DNA from: Brumimicrobium sp.
Lineage (GTDB): Bacteria > Bacteroidota > Bacteroidia > Flavobacteriales_D > Crocinitomicaceae
DNA: 64,000 nt
Assembly: GCA_023957385.1 (NCBI GenBank)
Contig: JAMLGZ010000001.1
Span: 2,528,923 to 2,592,922 of the forward strand
Direction of reading: 5' to 3'
Positions 53,862-63,169 of this stretch are shown piece after piece. The position numbers and the translations under genes were made by a program. Every line of letters starts with the position of its first letter. Within the stretch, counting starts at the first letter, position 1. Below the pieces are notes generated by a model. The model was not told the DNA's origin. It saw nothing but the letters and a program-made list of their open reading frames with translations, and ran no database searches.

Positions 53862-56486
53862 ATGGATACAAATCAATGGACAACAAAGACACAAATGGCA
53901 GTAATGGAAGCCCAGAAAATTGCCACCGAAAATAGTCAACAGGCTATCGAAACGGGACACGTGTTGCGTGGAATGATAACCGTTGATGATAGCGTTATAC
54001 CTTTTATTTTCCAAGAGGTTAAAAAGGATTTAAACACATTTACCAAAACGTTAAATGCTATTATTCAATCTTATCCAAAAGTACAAGGCGGAAGTCAACT
54101 TTATCTGAGCAACACCCTTCAAAAGGTACTAAACAATGGAATGAATGAAATGCGTAATTTTAAAGATGAATTCCTTTCGTTAGAAATTCTTCTTTATGCT
54201 TTACTCGATGGAAATGATAGTATTTCCAAATTACTAAACGACAATGGAATAACAAAAGACACACTAAAAAAAGCAATTATGAATTTAAGAGATGGAGAAA
54301 CAGTTAATTCTCAAGGCAAAGATGGTACATACAAATCCCTTGATAAATTTGCTAATAATTTAAATGAATTAGCAAAAACAGGGAAATTAGACCCAATCAT
54401 AGGGCGAGATGAAGAAATTCGACGAGTGCTACAGATACTAACTCGTAGAACTAAGAATAATCCTATTATGATAGGTGAACCCGGAGTTGGTAAAACTGCA
54501 ATTGCTGAAGGAATTGCACAACGTATTGTTTCACAAGACGTACCAGAAAATCTAAAAAGCAAGGTGGTTTATGCACTCGATATGGGAGCCTTAGTTGCTG
54601 GTGCAAAATACAAAGGAGAATTCGAAGAACGCTTAAAAGCCGTAATCAACGAGGTTATTAAATCGGATGGAGAGATTATCCTTTTCATAGATGAGATTCA
54701 TACACTTGTTGGTGCCGGAGGCGGTGGTGAAGGTGCTATGGATGCAGCCAATATTTTAAAACCAGCCTTAGCAAGAGGCGAGTTGAGAGCGGTTGGAGCT
54801 ACAACCCTCGATGAATATCAAAAGTATTTTGAAAAGGACAAAGCCTTGGTACGTCGTTTCCAAACAGTGTTAATTGATGAGCCCTCTCCTGAAGATGCGA
54901 TTTCAATTCTGAGAGGTATCAAAGAGAAATACGAAAATCATCACAAGGTATTGATTAAAGATGATGCAATAATTACAGCAGTGGAACTCTCTCAGCGTTA
55001 TATTACAGACAGACAATTACCAGACAAAGCAATTGACTTAATTGATGAAGCAGCATCCAAACTGAGAATGGAAATTAATTCAAAACCAGAAGAACTGGAT
55101 GAAATTGAACGTAAAATCATGCAACTTGAGATTGAGCGAGAAGCAATTAAACGTGAAAATGATGAGCAAAAATTGGCTGACTTGAAAGCTGAATTAGCAA
55201 ATCTTACCGAAAAGAGGGATGAACTAATGGCTAAATGGAAAGCTGAAAAAGATGTATTAGATCAAATTCAAATCTCAAAAGAAGAAATTGAAATTATTAA
55301 GTTACAAGCTGAACAAGCTGAACGTGAAGGTAACTATGAAAAAGTTGCTGAATTACGTTATGGAAAAATCAAGGAATTAGAAGATAAGGTGGAGCAAGGA
55401 AAAGGAAAATTGGCCGAACTACAATCAGCTGGTAAAATGATTAAAGAAGAAGTTGATGCCGAAGAAGTTGCTGACGTGGTTTCAAAATGGACTGGAATCC
55501 CTGTTTCTAAAATGCTGGAAAGTGAACGCGCAAAACTCCTTCGTTTAGAAGATGAATTACGTCACCGTGTTGTTGGACAAGAGGAAGCCATTGAAGCTGT
55601 TTCAGATGCCGTACGTAGGAATCGTGCAGGATTACAGAATCCAAGTCGTCCGATTGGCTCTTTCTTATTCATGGGTACAACTGGTGTCGGTAAAACTGAA
55701 CTTGCAAAAGCTTTAGCTGAATATTTATTTAACGACGAAAATGCCATGACTCGTATTGATATGAGCGAATATCAAGAAAAGCATAGTGTTAGTCGATTAA
55801 TCGGAGCGCCTCCGGGATACGTTGGATATGATGAAGGTGGTCAGTTGACAGAAGCTGTTAGACGACGCCCCTACTCTATCATTTTACTAGATGAGATTGA
55901 AAAGGCACATCACGACGTTTTTAATATCTTATTACAGGTTTTAGACGACGGAAGACTTACTGATAACAAAGGGCGAGTGGTTAACTTTAAAAACACGTTG
56001 ATAATTATGACCACCAATATGGGAGCAGACATTATACAAAGTAATTTTGAGGGAGCAAAACCCAAAGATCTCCAACTTATTGAAGAAAAAACAAAAAAGG
56101 AATTACTGGAGTTTCTCAAACAACAAATCCGCCCAGAATTTTTGAATAGAATCGATGAACAGATATTATTCACGCCTTTGACAGAAACAGATATCCGCCA
56201 AATTGTTGAAATACAATTAACTGGATTAAAGAAACAACTCAAAGAAAATAATATCTCCTTAGTTATAAAAGATGATGTTGTAAAATGGATTTCTGAAGTA
56301 GGTTTTGACCCTCACTTTGGTGCACGACCAGTAAAACGAGTCATTCAAAAAAACATCTTAAATGAATTGTCGAAAGAGCTGCTTGCACAAACTATTGATA
56401 TTAATCAAAATGTGGTGGTAGATTTATTCGATGGAAAAGTGGTGTTTAGAAAACCAATTAATGAAGAAGAGGAACATTTGGTGTAA
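53862..56486 (+). CDS. clpB: ATP-dependent disaggregase ClpB
   Basis: A hexameric AAA+ chaperone of 874 residues that rescues aggregated proteins with DnaK. The Clp N-domain covers about 1-145. NBD1 has the Walker A GEPGVGKT near 205 and [15 protein letters not shown] near 280. The coiled-coil M-domain, present in ClpB and absent from ClpA, spans about 400-530. NBD2 has [14 protein letters not shown] near 605 and [14 protein letters not shown] near 675. The C-terminus is acidic. Single gene with a promoter and terminator of its own. Confidence 0.97.
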   Translation: MDTNQWTTKTQMAVMEAQKIATENSQQAIETGHVLRGMITVDDSVIPFIFQEVKKDLNTFTKTLNAIIQSYPKVQGGSQLYLSNTLQKVLNNGMNEMRNFKDEFLSLEILLYALLDGNDSISKLLNDNGITKDTLKKAIMNLRDGETVNSQGKDGTYKSLDKFANNLNELAKTGKLDPIIGRDEEIRRVLQILTRRTKNNPIMIGEPGVGKTAIAEGIAQRIVSQDVPENLKSKVVYALDMGALVAGAKYKGEFEERLKAVINEVIKSDGEIILFIDEIHTLVGAGGGGEGAMDAANILKPALARGELRAVGATTLDEYQKYFEKDKALVRRFQTVLIDEPSPEDAISILRGIKEKYENHHKVLIKDDAIITAVELSQRYITDRQLPDKAIDLIDEAASKLRMEINSKPEELDEIERKIMQLEIEREAIKRENDEQKLADLKAELANLTEKRDELMAKWKAEKDVLDQIQISKEEIEIIKLQAEQAEREGNYEKVAELRYGKIKELEDKVEQGKGKLAELQSAGKMIKEEVDAEEVADVVSKWTGIPVSKMLESERAKLLRLEDELRHRVVGQEEAIEAVSDAVRRNRAGLQNPSRPIGSFLFMGTTGVGKTELAKALAEYLFNDENAMTRIDMSEYQEKHSVSRLIGAPPGYVGYDEGGQLTEAVRRRPYSIILLDEIEKAHHDVFNILLQVLDDGRLTDNKGRVVNFKNTLIIMTTNMGADIIQSNFEGAKPKDLQLIEEKTKKELLEFLKQQIRPEFLNRIDEQILFTPLTETDIRQIVEIQLTGLKKQLKENNISLVIKDDVVKWISEVGFDPHFGARPVKRVIQKNILNELSKELLAQTIDINQNVVVDLFDGKVVFRKPINEEEEHLV

Positions 56487-56508
56487 ATAAAAAAACAAAG
56501 TAATAATT

Positions 56509-56546
56509 AGAGGAAAGCATAAAACAAATTAGCTTTCCTCTTTTTT
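56509..56546 (+). terminator. intrinsic terminator after clpB
   Basis: AGAGGAAAGC (56509-56518) pairs perfectly with GCTTTCCTCT (56532-56541) and is followed by a T-run. Confidence 0.9.
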
Positions 56547-56595
56547 GTTGTTACCAATTGGAATAAGTAATATTGGATTTTGATTTAATTTTCAA

Positions 56596-57498
56596 ATGCT
56601 AAAGATAGCTTTCCATAATGCGTTTATTCAACCTTTACCAGAAGGACACCGTTTTCCTATGATAAAATATGAGTTACTACCACAACAATTATTATTGGAA
56701 GGAACGATTGAACAGGACAACCTATTTCAACCAGGTTTGATCGCTAAGAAAGATGTTTTAGCTGTGCATCAAGAGCAATACTTTGACAACTTATTACAGC
56801 TCAAAATCACCCCTAAAGAACAACGTATTTCAGGCTTCCCTCACGATGAAAAACTAATAATCCGTGAACAATTAATCATGGAAGGAACACGCAAATGTGC
56901 TGAATACGCCTTACAATACGGTATTTCCATGAATATTGCAGGTGGCACTCATCACGCTTACACGGACCACGGCGAGGGATTTTGCTTATTGAATGATCAA
57001 GCTATTGCTATTCAATGGCTACTAAATCAACAATTAGCAAAAAATGTTCTAGTCATAGATTTAGATGTTCATCAAGGAAATGGAACTGCAGAGATTTTTC
57101 AAAATACGCCAGAAGTATTTACCTTTAGCATGCATGGAAAAAACAACTATCCACTCAAAAAAGAAGTTTCTGATTTAGACATCCCATTAGTTGATGGCAT
57201 TAAAGACAAAGATTATCTTTACACATTAGAAAAATCGTTAGATCAAATTCTAACTCATTTTTCACCTGATTTTATATTCTTTCAATCAGGAGTAGATATT
57301 CTAGAGACTGATAAATTAGGTCGATTAGCCGTAACACAAGATGGTTGTAAACAAAGGGACCATATTGTATTGAATTTAGCTAAAGAATTAAACGTCCCAA
57401 TCGTAGTCAGCATGGGAGGAGGATACTCCAAAGAGATCAAACACATCGTAGAGGCCCATGCAAATACTTACAGATTGGCACAAGAAATATACTTTTAG
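56596..57498 (+). CDS. histone deacetylase family (amidohydrolase) protein
   Basis: A 300-residue zinc deacetylase of the HDAC/AcuC superfamily. GGTHHAYTDHGEGFCLLND near residue 116 holds the active-site histidines; VIDLDVHQGNGTAEIF near 154 gives the Zn-binding Asp and His, and FFQSGVDILETDKLG near 231 the second Asp; MGGGYS near 275 is also conserved. Bacterial members act on acetylpolyamines, acetoin-related or acetyl-lysine substrates; the one here cannot be told. Monocistronic between clpB and rpmE. Confidence 0.9.
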   Translation: MLKIAFHNAFIQPLPEGHRFPMIKYELLPQQLLLEGTIEQDNLFQPGLIAKKDVLAVHQEQYFDNLLQLKITPKEQRISGFPHDEKLIIREQLIMEGTRKCAEYALQYGISMNIAGGTHHAYTDHGEGFCLLNDQAIAIQWLLNQQLAKNVLVIDLDVHQGNGTAEIFQNTPEVFTFSMHGKNNYPLKKEVSDLDIPLVDGIKDKDYLYTLEKSLDQILTHFSPDFIFFQSGVDILETDKLGRLAVTQDGCKQRDHIVLNLAKELNVPIVVSMGGGYSKEIKHIVEAHANTYRLAQEIYF

Positions 57499-57542
57499 CA
57501 ATTCATTGAATGAATTATTTAAAAAAACTTTTTCATTTGTAA

Positions 57543-57573
57543 TTGTAAGAATGAAATTTAATTATTATATTTG
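57543..57573 (+). promoter_or_regulatory. promoter of rpmE
   Basis: TTG at 57543-57545 and TATATTTG at 57566-57573, 20 bases apart, match the Bacteroidota consensus. Transcription would start about 28 bases before the ATG. Confidence 0.65.
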
Positions 57574-57607
57574 CCGTCCGATTTAGAAAAAAGAAATTTA
57601 TATTATA

Positions 57608-57865
57608 ATGAAAAAAGATATACATCCAGAAAATTACCGTGTAGTTGTTTTTAAAGACATGACCAACGATTTTATGTTTTTATCACGTTCTTGTGCTGAA
57701 TCTAACGAGACAGTGAAATGGGAAGACGGAAACGAGTATCCAATGGTAAAATTGGATATTTCTTACAAATCACATCCTTATTTTACAGGAGTTCAACAAT
57801 TTGTTGATACAGCTGGTCGTATTGATAAATTCAAGAATAGATATGCAAAACATTTAAAAAAGTAA
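57608..57865 (+). CDS. rpmE: 50S ribosomal protein L31, type B
   Basis: An 85-residue type B L31 ([18 protein letters not shown] ... [28 protein letters not shown]). It has a single cysteine and lacks the zinc-binding CxxC of the other L31 type, as expected for the zinc-independent form. In organisms with both types, this form is induced by zinc starvation; in Bacteroidota it is often the only one. It has its own promoter and terminator. Confidence 0.96.
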   Translation: MKKDIHPENYRVVVFKDMTNDFMFLSRSCAESNETVKWEDGNEYPMVKLDISYKSHPYFTGVQQFVDTAGRIDKFKNRYAKHLKK

Positions 57866-57888
57866 TTGCTTTTTGATATAGTTATGAC

Positions 57889-57917
57889 AAGGGAGAGTTT
57901 TTACTCTCCTTTTTTTT
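57889..57917 (+). terminator. intrinsic terminator after rpmE
   Basis: GGAGAGT (57892-57898) pairs with ACTCTCC (57903-57909) around a TTTT loop, followed by eight T. Confidence 0.9.
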
Positions 57918-58015
57918 ATTTCATTTGTCTTATTTAGAATTATTCTTAATTTTGTTAAACAAGTTAGTGTTTTATTGGTTTCTTAATAAAGAATGTATTA
58001 TTAAAATTTAAAAAA

Positions 58016-58507
58016 ATGAATATAAAATTTCACGGAGACGCCATCACAACAAATGGCAATTACCCAAAAAAAGGTGACAAATTACCAGAAATGAAATTGG
58101 TAAAATCAGATTTATCTGAAATTAACACAAACGATTTAAAAGGCAAAAAGATAGTTTTTAACACAATTCCTAGTGTGGACACAGGTGTATGCGCTATGCA
58201 TTTAACCAAATTTGCTGAAAAATTAAAAGGAAGAGATGATGTAATGCTCGTATTTACTTCTATGGACTTACCTTTTGCACAATCTCGTTTTTGTTCAACT
58301 AAAGGAATTGACAACGCCATCACAACTTCTGATTTCAGATATCATGATGCTCAAAAACTTGGTTCTATCATGGAAAGCGGGCCTCTAAAAGGTTTACATG
58401 CACGTGGAGTTATCATTACAGATGAAAATCTAAATGTGATTTACTCTGAAATGGTGGATGAAGTTACGGACGAGCCAAATTATGATGAGGCTTTAAAATT
58501 CATTTAA
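58016..58507 (+). CDS. tpx: thiol peroxidase
   Basis: An atypical 2-Cys peroxiredoxin of 163 residues that reduces alkyl hydroperoxides with thioredoxin. The peroxidatic Cys59 lies in PSVDTGVCAMHL and the resolving Cys93 in QSRFCSTKG, both at the classical Tpx spacing. GPLKGLHARGVIITDE follows. The protein is cytoplasmic. It ends in its own hairpin terminator and is probably monocistronic. Confidence 0.96.
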   Translation: MNIKFHGDAITTNGNYPKKGDKLPEMKLVKSDLSEINTNDLKGKKIVFNTIPSVDTGVCAMHLTKFAEKLKGRDDVMLVFTSMDLPFAQSRFCSTKGIDNAITTSDFRYHDAQKLGSIMESGPLKGLHARGVIITDENLNVIYSEMVDEVTDEPNYDEALKFI

Positions 58508-58511
58508 TTTG

Positions 58512-58535
58512 AAGGGGAATTTATTCCCCTTTTTT
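58512..58535 (+). terminator. intrinsic terminator after tpx
   Basis: AAGGGGAAT (58512-58520) pairs perfectly with ATTCCCCTT (58523-58531), loop TT, followed by T residues. It ends only 10 bases before the next start codon. Confidence 0.82.
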
Positions 58536-58545
58536 ATATATCAAT

Positions 58546-59133
58546 ATGAAACACATCATATCCATTTTAATCATTATTACTGGAAGCTTTGCTTTTACGC
58601 AAGAAAAGGTTGTTATTTTAAATAAAGAGACTCAAATTAAAATGGCTCTGCAATTCCTCACCGATGAGGAACAAAACCATGCAAAAGTTTTGGGCTATAA
58701 TGAGAAAAATGAACTTGTCGTTTTAAAAGATTCAGATGGCTATCTTACTTGCGTGGCTGATGATCCTCAAAAGAATGGAATAGAAGTTTCTTGTTACCAC
58801 AAGGATTTAGATGATTATATGCAACGAGGAAGAGATCTTAGAAGCGCTGGAAAAAATGGAAAAGAAATAGCTGAGATTAGAACTAAAGAAGTTGAATCTG
58901 GAAAATTAAAATATCCTAAAGGAGAAAGTATCCTTTATGTTTTTACTGGTATTGACGATAATTTAGATAAAAACACAGGCATTTTAAAAGACGGTAAACT
59001 ACGTTATGTGGTTTATACTCCTTATGCCACTCAGGAAACAACTGGACTTCCAACCAAACCTACAAAACCGGGAATGCCTTGGTTAATGGATGCGGGAACT
59101 TATCACGCACATATTATGATAACACCACAATAA
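58546..59133 (+). CDS. exported protein of unknown function
   Basis: A 195-residue protein with a signal peptide (1-17, ending AFTQ). The mature part carries SDGYLTCVADDPQKNGIEVSCYHKDLDDYM, with two cysteines about 13 residues apart that may form a disulfide, then YVVYTPYATQETTGLP and a C-terminal MDAGTYHAHIMI. I do not know this family. Its start lies directly after the tpx terminator, and the hemerythrin gene follows 10 bases after its stop, so these two are probably co-transcribed. Confidence 0.7.
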   Translation: MKHIISILIIITGSFAFTQEKVVILNKETQIKMALQFLTDEEQNHAKVLGYNEKNELVVLKDSDGYLTCVADDPQKNGIEVSCYHKDLDDYMQRGRDLRSAGKNGKEIAEIRTKEVESGKLKYPKGESILYVFTGIDDNLDKNTGILKDGKLRYVVYTPYATQETTGLPTKPTKPGMPWLMDAGTYHAHIMITPQ

Positions 59134-59143
59134 TTGTAGCAAT

Positions 59144-59620
59144 ATGGAAAATAAGACCAAACCAATTAAACGTCACGAATCTCTTAAGCCTTTTAGTCGT
59201 GAACACCACCATAGTTTATTATTAGGATGGAAAATTAGACGTGGATTTGGAAATGGAATTCCTGTTGAACGCATTAAGAAATATACAGACTGGTTTTTTG
59301 TTAATTTTATTGAGCCACACTTCAGAGGGGAAGAAAAGTATATGTTTCCTATCTTGGGAGAAGATCATGAATTAATTAAGAAAGCAATGAGTGAACACCG
59401 CCGTTTAACTCGTCTTTTTAACGACACTAAAGACATTGAAAAATCTCTCCATCACATTGAGGAGGAATTAGAAAGGCATGTACGCTTTGAAGAGCGCGAA
59501 CTCTTTATGATCATTCAAAAACACGCAACTGAAGAACAATTAGCCAAAATTGATGAATTCCATAAAGAACTTATGTTTGAAGAAAACACAGAAGATGAAT
59601 TCTGGGAGGAAGATAAATAA
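59144..59620 (+). CDS. hemerythrin-like domain protein
   Basis: A 158-residue hemerythrin/HHE-like four-helix protein. Candidate iron ligands are in SREHHHSLLLGWKIR near residue 20, EPHFRGEEKYMFP near 62, SEHRRLTRLF near 84 and ERHVRFEERELF near 110. This looks like the cation-binding hemerythrin type rather than the RIC type encoded at 41513. The acidic tail ends at residue 158. It converges with the FAD oxidase gene with a 4-base gap and no terminator between. Confidence 0.83.
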   Translation: MENKTKPIKRHESLKPFSREHHHSLLLGWKIRRGFGNGIPVERIKKYTDWFFVNFIEPHFRGEEKYMFPILGEDHELIKKAMSEHRRLTRLFNDTKDIEKSLHHIEEELERHVRFEERELFMIIQKHATEEQLAKIDEFHKELMFEENTEDEFWEEDK

Positions 59621-59624
59621 TATC

Positions 59625-61010
59625 TTAATCAAATATTTTTCTCGGATTCATAATACCATTCGGATCAAAAATCTTTTTAATTCCTCTCATTAAATCAAGA
59701 GACACTGGAGAAAAAGGAATATCCATATATGATTTTTGCACCCATCCAATTCCGTGCTCTCCTGAAATTGTACCACCTAATTTAACAACTAAATGAAAGA
59801 TCTCACGAATAGCTTTGGTTAATTCTCTATCCCATTGCTCATCTGTTAAGTCCCCCTTAATAATATTTACATGTAAATTCCCATCCCCCACATGTCCATA
59901 GCACACAGATTTAAAACCATATTTCAATCCAATACGTTTTACGCCTTCCAAAAGTTTAGGAAGTTCATATCTGGGAACAACGGTATCTTCTTCTTTGTAT
60001 ATTGAATTTGATTTTACTGCTTCAGCAACCTTTCTTCGTACCTCCCAAAGCTTATCCTTTTGTGCTTGTGAATCTGCAAAAAGGATTTCTCCTATTTCAA
60101 ACTGCTCTAATACAGATCCAATTTGTTCACATTCTTTCATCAATTTATCTTCATCAAAGCCATCCACTTCTATCAATAGATGCGCTTCATGTAGTTCATC
60201 CACCTCCATCTGAATAGATGGTATTTTATCAAGTGTCCAAGCTATAGCATCTCGTTCCATAAATTCTAATCCACTTGGAGTAATTCCATTTTTCATAATT
60301 TCAACAACAGCTTGACAAGCATCTTTAGCATGGAAAAAAGGAACTAACATCAACATATCATGAGTAGGATGAGGAATTAGTCGCAATACAATTTTAGTAA
60401 CAACAGCCAAAGTTCCTTCACTCCCCACTATCAATTGGGTCAAATTATATCCCGTAGCATTTTTGAGTGTATTAGCTCCTGTCCATATCACTTCTCCTGA
60501 AGGCAAAACTACTTCTAAATTCAACACATAATCAGCAGTAACACCATATTTTACAGCTTTGGGTCCACCACTATTTTCTGAGATATTACCCCCAATAAAA
60601 CAACTCCCTTTAGAGGCAGGATCTGGTGGATAAAAGAGTCCTTTTGTCTTTACCGCCTCTTGTAATTCTTGCGTAATGACACCTGGTTGGGTAATTACTT
60701 GATGATTATTTTCATCAATCTCTAAAATCTTATTCATCCTTTCCAAACTCAAAGCCACTCCCCCATTTACAGGTAAAGCACCTCCACTCAAGCCCGTTCT
60801 GGCTCCTGATGGAGTTACAGGAATCTGATGAGTGTTACAATATTTTAGAATAGCAGCTACTTCAGCAGTTGTGCTAGGCTTTACTACAATATGAGGAGGA
60901 AAAGATAAGTCCTCAGTTTCATCATGGCTATACTTTTGAAGAGACTCTTCGTCAATAAAAGTAATCGCCTTAAACTTATTTAAGAAATATTCAATATGCT
61001 GACTTGTCAT
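59625..61010 (-). CDS. FAD-linked oxidase (GlcD/D-lactate dehydrogenase-like)
   Basis: A 461-residue flavoprotein of the VAO family, with an FAD-binding N-domain (VTPSGARTGLSGGALPVNGG near 59, PDPASKGSCFIGGNISENSGG near 125, VGSEGTLAVVTKIVLR near 185) and the FAD-oxidase C-terminal domain ending SGEHGIGWVQK ... FDPNGIMNPRKIFD. The glycolate oxidase subunit GlcD and D-lactate dehydrogenases share this form. No GlcE or GlcF partner genes are present, so a single-subunit D-2-hydroxyacid dehydrogenase is most likely. Confidence 0.87.
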   Translation of the reverse strand: MTSQHIEYFLNKFKAITFIDEESLQKYSHDETEDLSFPPHIVVKPSTTAEVAAILKYCNTHQIPVTPSGARTGLSGGALPVNGGVALSLERMNKILEIDENNHQVITQPGVITQELQEAVKTKGLFYPPDPASKGSCFIGGNISENSGGPKAVKYGVTADYVLNLEVVLPSGEVIWTGANTLKNATGYNLTQLIVGSEGTLAVVTKIVLRLIPHPTHDMLMLVPFFHAKDACQAVVEIMKNGITPSGLEFMERDAIAWTLDKIPSIQMEVDELHEAHLLIEVDGFDEDKLMKECEQIGSVLEQFEIGEILFADSQAQKDKLWEVRRKVAEAVKSNSIYKEEDTVVPRYELPKLLEGVKRIGLKYGFKSVCYGHVGDGNLHVNIIKGDLTDEQWDRELTKAIREIFHLVVKLGGTISGEHGIGWVQKSYMDIPFSPVSLDLMRGIKKIFDPNGIMNPRKIFD

Positions 61011-61021
61011 ATTTTTTTTAT

Positions 61022-61057
61022 CAAAATAAGCCCACGAAATAAATCGTAGGCTTTCTT
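61022..61057 (-). terminator. terminator after the OmpA-family gene
   Basis: AGCC-ACGA (61029-61037, one mismatch) pairs with TCGT-GGCT (61044-61052). The plus side has a T-run; the minus strand continues T-rich. It lies between the OmpA-family gene and the FAD oxidase gene, which are both on the minus strand. Confidence 0.6.
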
Positions 61058-61078
61058 TTTATTAATTAATGCTATTTA

Positions 61079-63157
61079 TTAGTTACCTATAATTTCAAAC
61101 TCTGTTCTACGGTTTTCTTGCTTACCTTGTGGAGTAGCATTGCTGGCTATTGGACGATTAGAACCATATCCTTTAGCTGTTAAACGATTTGCCGCAATCC
61201 CTTTTGTTTTTAAGTAATTCACTACTGCATCTGCTCTGTCTTGAGACAATTGATCATTAATACTTGCCGAGCCTGTATTATCCGTATGTCCTGAAATTTC
61301 TACTTTTAAACTTGGTACATCTTTCAATAACTTTACCAGACGGTCTAACTCTGCATTAGATTCCGGCCTTAAAGTAGATTTTCCCGTATCAAAAAAGATA
61401 TTACGTAAAGCAATTTTACTTCCTATCTTAATATTCTTTAATCGAATAGTTTTATCTACCAAATTATAATCACTATTATCTGGAATATCAAAGTTCTCCG
61501 AGTGGAATAAATATCCATTTGCTTTCACCGCAATACCATAGTTTTTACCAGCTGTTAATGACAATAAAAATTTACCAGTTGCACTATTAGTCGTAAATTG
61601 TTCTATTATACTTCCCGTTTTATTATCAATGATATCAATTTGTGCTTCTACTGGCTTCTCTGTCATGTCATCGATAGTTTTTCCTTTAAACACTGTTAAG
61701 GATATTTTATTTACATCCACCACATCCTCAATTTTTGGATCCTTAATTGGTTTTGCAATAGATGCAAGCAAGTAATCTTCCATATCTAAAATAGGTTTTT
61801 TAGGTGCTCCCCAGAAAGTAACCTTATAGATATCAAACCCTCCTTTACCTCCAGGTCGATTAGATGAAATGTATGCAAACTTTCCATTGGCTGTAGCTGC
61901 AAAGAAGAAATCATCATAAGCTGTATTAATTGGATACCCCATATTCACTGGTTTTGTCCAGCTACCTTGTACCTTTTTAGAAATAAAAATATCATATCCC
62001 CCTAAAGATTCATGTCCTTGTGATGCTATATACATTGTTTTTCCATCGATATGGAGATAAACTGGTCCATCATTAAACAATGAACTTACCTCACCAACTA
62101 ATACAGCGGTGCCATAATTCTTTTGCATTTTACTTTGCATTCCAGAAGTCATAATGCTTGTCCCTTTTTCATTTGTTCTATTCCCTCTAGCAAAGTAGAT
62201 ATTATATCCATCATGATTGTATGAACCATACATATCATCTGCTTTGGATGAACTAATCTGAATAGGCATAATTACTGGTGTGCCCCAATTAGCGCCTTTT
62301 AGCTCTGATTCATAGATATCTGTCTGACCTCCATTATCCTTATGTAGCAATAATCTAGTTCCATCGTATGATAAATTATTCACAATATCATCTAAAGAGG
62401 AATTCACAGAGCCCGGAAGTAGTTTAGCCTTCTCCCATTTTCCATCATCGTTGTAAGAAATATAAATATCATAATCATAATCTCCCACCTCATTCGGCTT
62501 ATTACTGTTAGGTCTGTTGGAGCTAAATATAATTTCAGATGCATCTGTTACAATAGTTGGTGCTATTTCATCAAATTCAGAGTTAATTTCTTCTACATTA
62601 TCTATCCAGCATCTTACAGGATCAGCCATCATTTTCTTTGCATAGTCACATTCTTTTTTGTGTTGTGAAGTAAATTTATTAAAGTTATCTGCCTTCTTAT
62701 ATCCATCTTCAAATTTCTTATATGCTTCTAATGCTTCACTAAATTTCCCTTGTAATTGCATGGCATATCCAAAGTAATAGCTCATAAATGGGTCACATGC
62801 TGGGTTTAACTGATTTGCTTTTTCAATATAGGGAATTCCTTTGTAAGGTGAAGTTGAATACAAATAGCAAACTCCAATTCTAAAGTTATTTTGCGCATTA
62901 TCAGGGTTGAATTTTTGGGCAATTTCAAATTTCTGGAGTGCCTTCTTAAAGTTTAATCCTGGGTCTTTAACTTCAAAAATAGCTTGAGAACCTGCTGTAA
63001 AAAATGGTTCAGCTTCTTTAATAGCATCCACTGCGGTTTTAAAAGCAGCATCATCTCCATCTTTAAAATTCTTCTTCTTAAATTCAACATCTTGCCCAAA
63101 AGAAACAGCTCCTACAAGAAGGGCAATTATCATTATATATATGTTTATTATTTTCAT
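61079..63157 (-). CDS. outer-membrane-associated TPR/PD40/OmpA protein
   Basis: A 692-residue exported protein. Signal peptide 1-21; TPR-like helices 60-170 (AQNNFRIGVCYLYS); WD40-like PD40 beta-propeller with IIFSSNRPNSNKP near 210 and YISSNRPGGKGGFDIY near 430; a CarboxypepD_reg-like domain 490-575 (KTIDDMTEKPVEAQIDIID); and a C-terminal OmpA domain 580-690 (ISGHTDNTGS, SQDRADAVVNYL) that binds peptidoglycan. This order matches PorE-type proteins associated with the type IX secretion system, but paralogues are common. The TPR gene lies 12 bases upstream and both may form one complex. Confidence 0.88.
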   Translation of the reverse strand: MKIINIYIMIIALLVGAVSFGQDVEFKKKNFKDGDDAAFKTAVDAIKEAEPFFTAGSQAIFEVKDPGLNFKKALQKFEIAQKFNPDNAQNNFRIGVCYLYSTSPYKGIPYIEKANQLNPACDPFMSYYFGYAMQLQGKFSEALEAYKKFEDGYKKADNFNKFTSQHKKECDYAKKMMADPVRCWIDNVEEINSEFDEIAPTIVTDASEIIFSSNRPNSNKPNEVGDYDYDIYISYNDDGKWEKAKLLPGSVNSSLDDIVNNLSYDGTRLLLHKDNGGQTDIYESELKGANWGTPVIMPIQISSSKADDMYGSYNHDGYNIYFARGNRTNEKGTSIMTSGMQSKMQKNYGTAVLVGEVSSLFNDGPVYLHIDGKTMYIASQGHESLGGYDIFISKKVQGSWTKPVNMGYPINTAYDDFFFAATANGKFAYISSNRPGGKGGFDIYKVTFWGAPKKPILDMEDYLLASIAKPIKDPKIEDVVDVNKISLTVFKGKTIDDMTEKPVEAQIDIIDNKTGSIIEQFTTNSATGKFLLSLTAGKNYGIAVKANGYLFHSENFDIPDNSDYNLVDKTIRLKNIKIGSKIALRNIFFDTGKSTLRPESNAELDRLVKLLKDVPSLKVEISGHTDNTGSASINDQLSQDRADAVVNYLKTKGIAANRLTAKGYGSNRPIASNATPQGKQENRRTEFEIIGN

Positions 63158-63169
63158 AGTTGTTCAATA

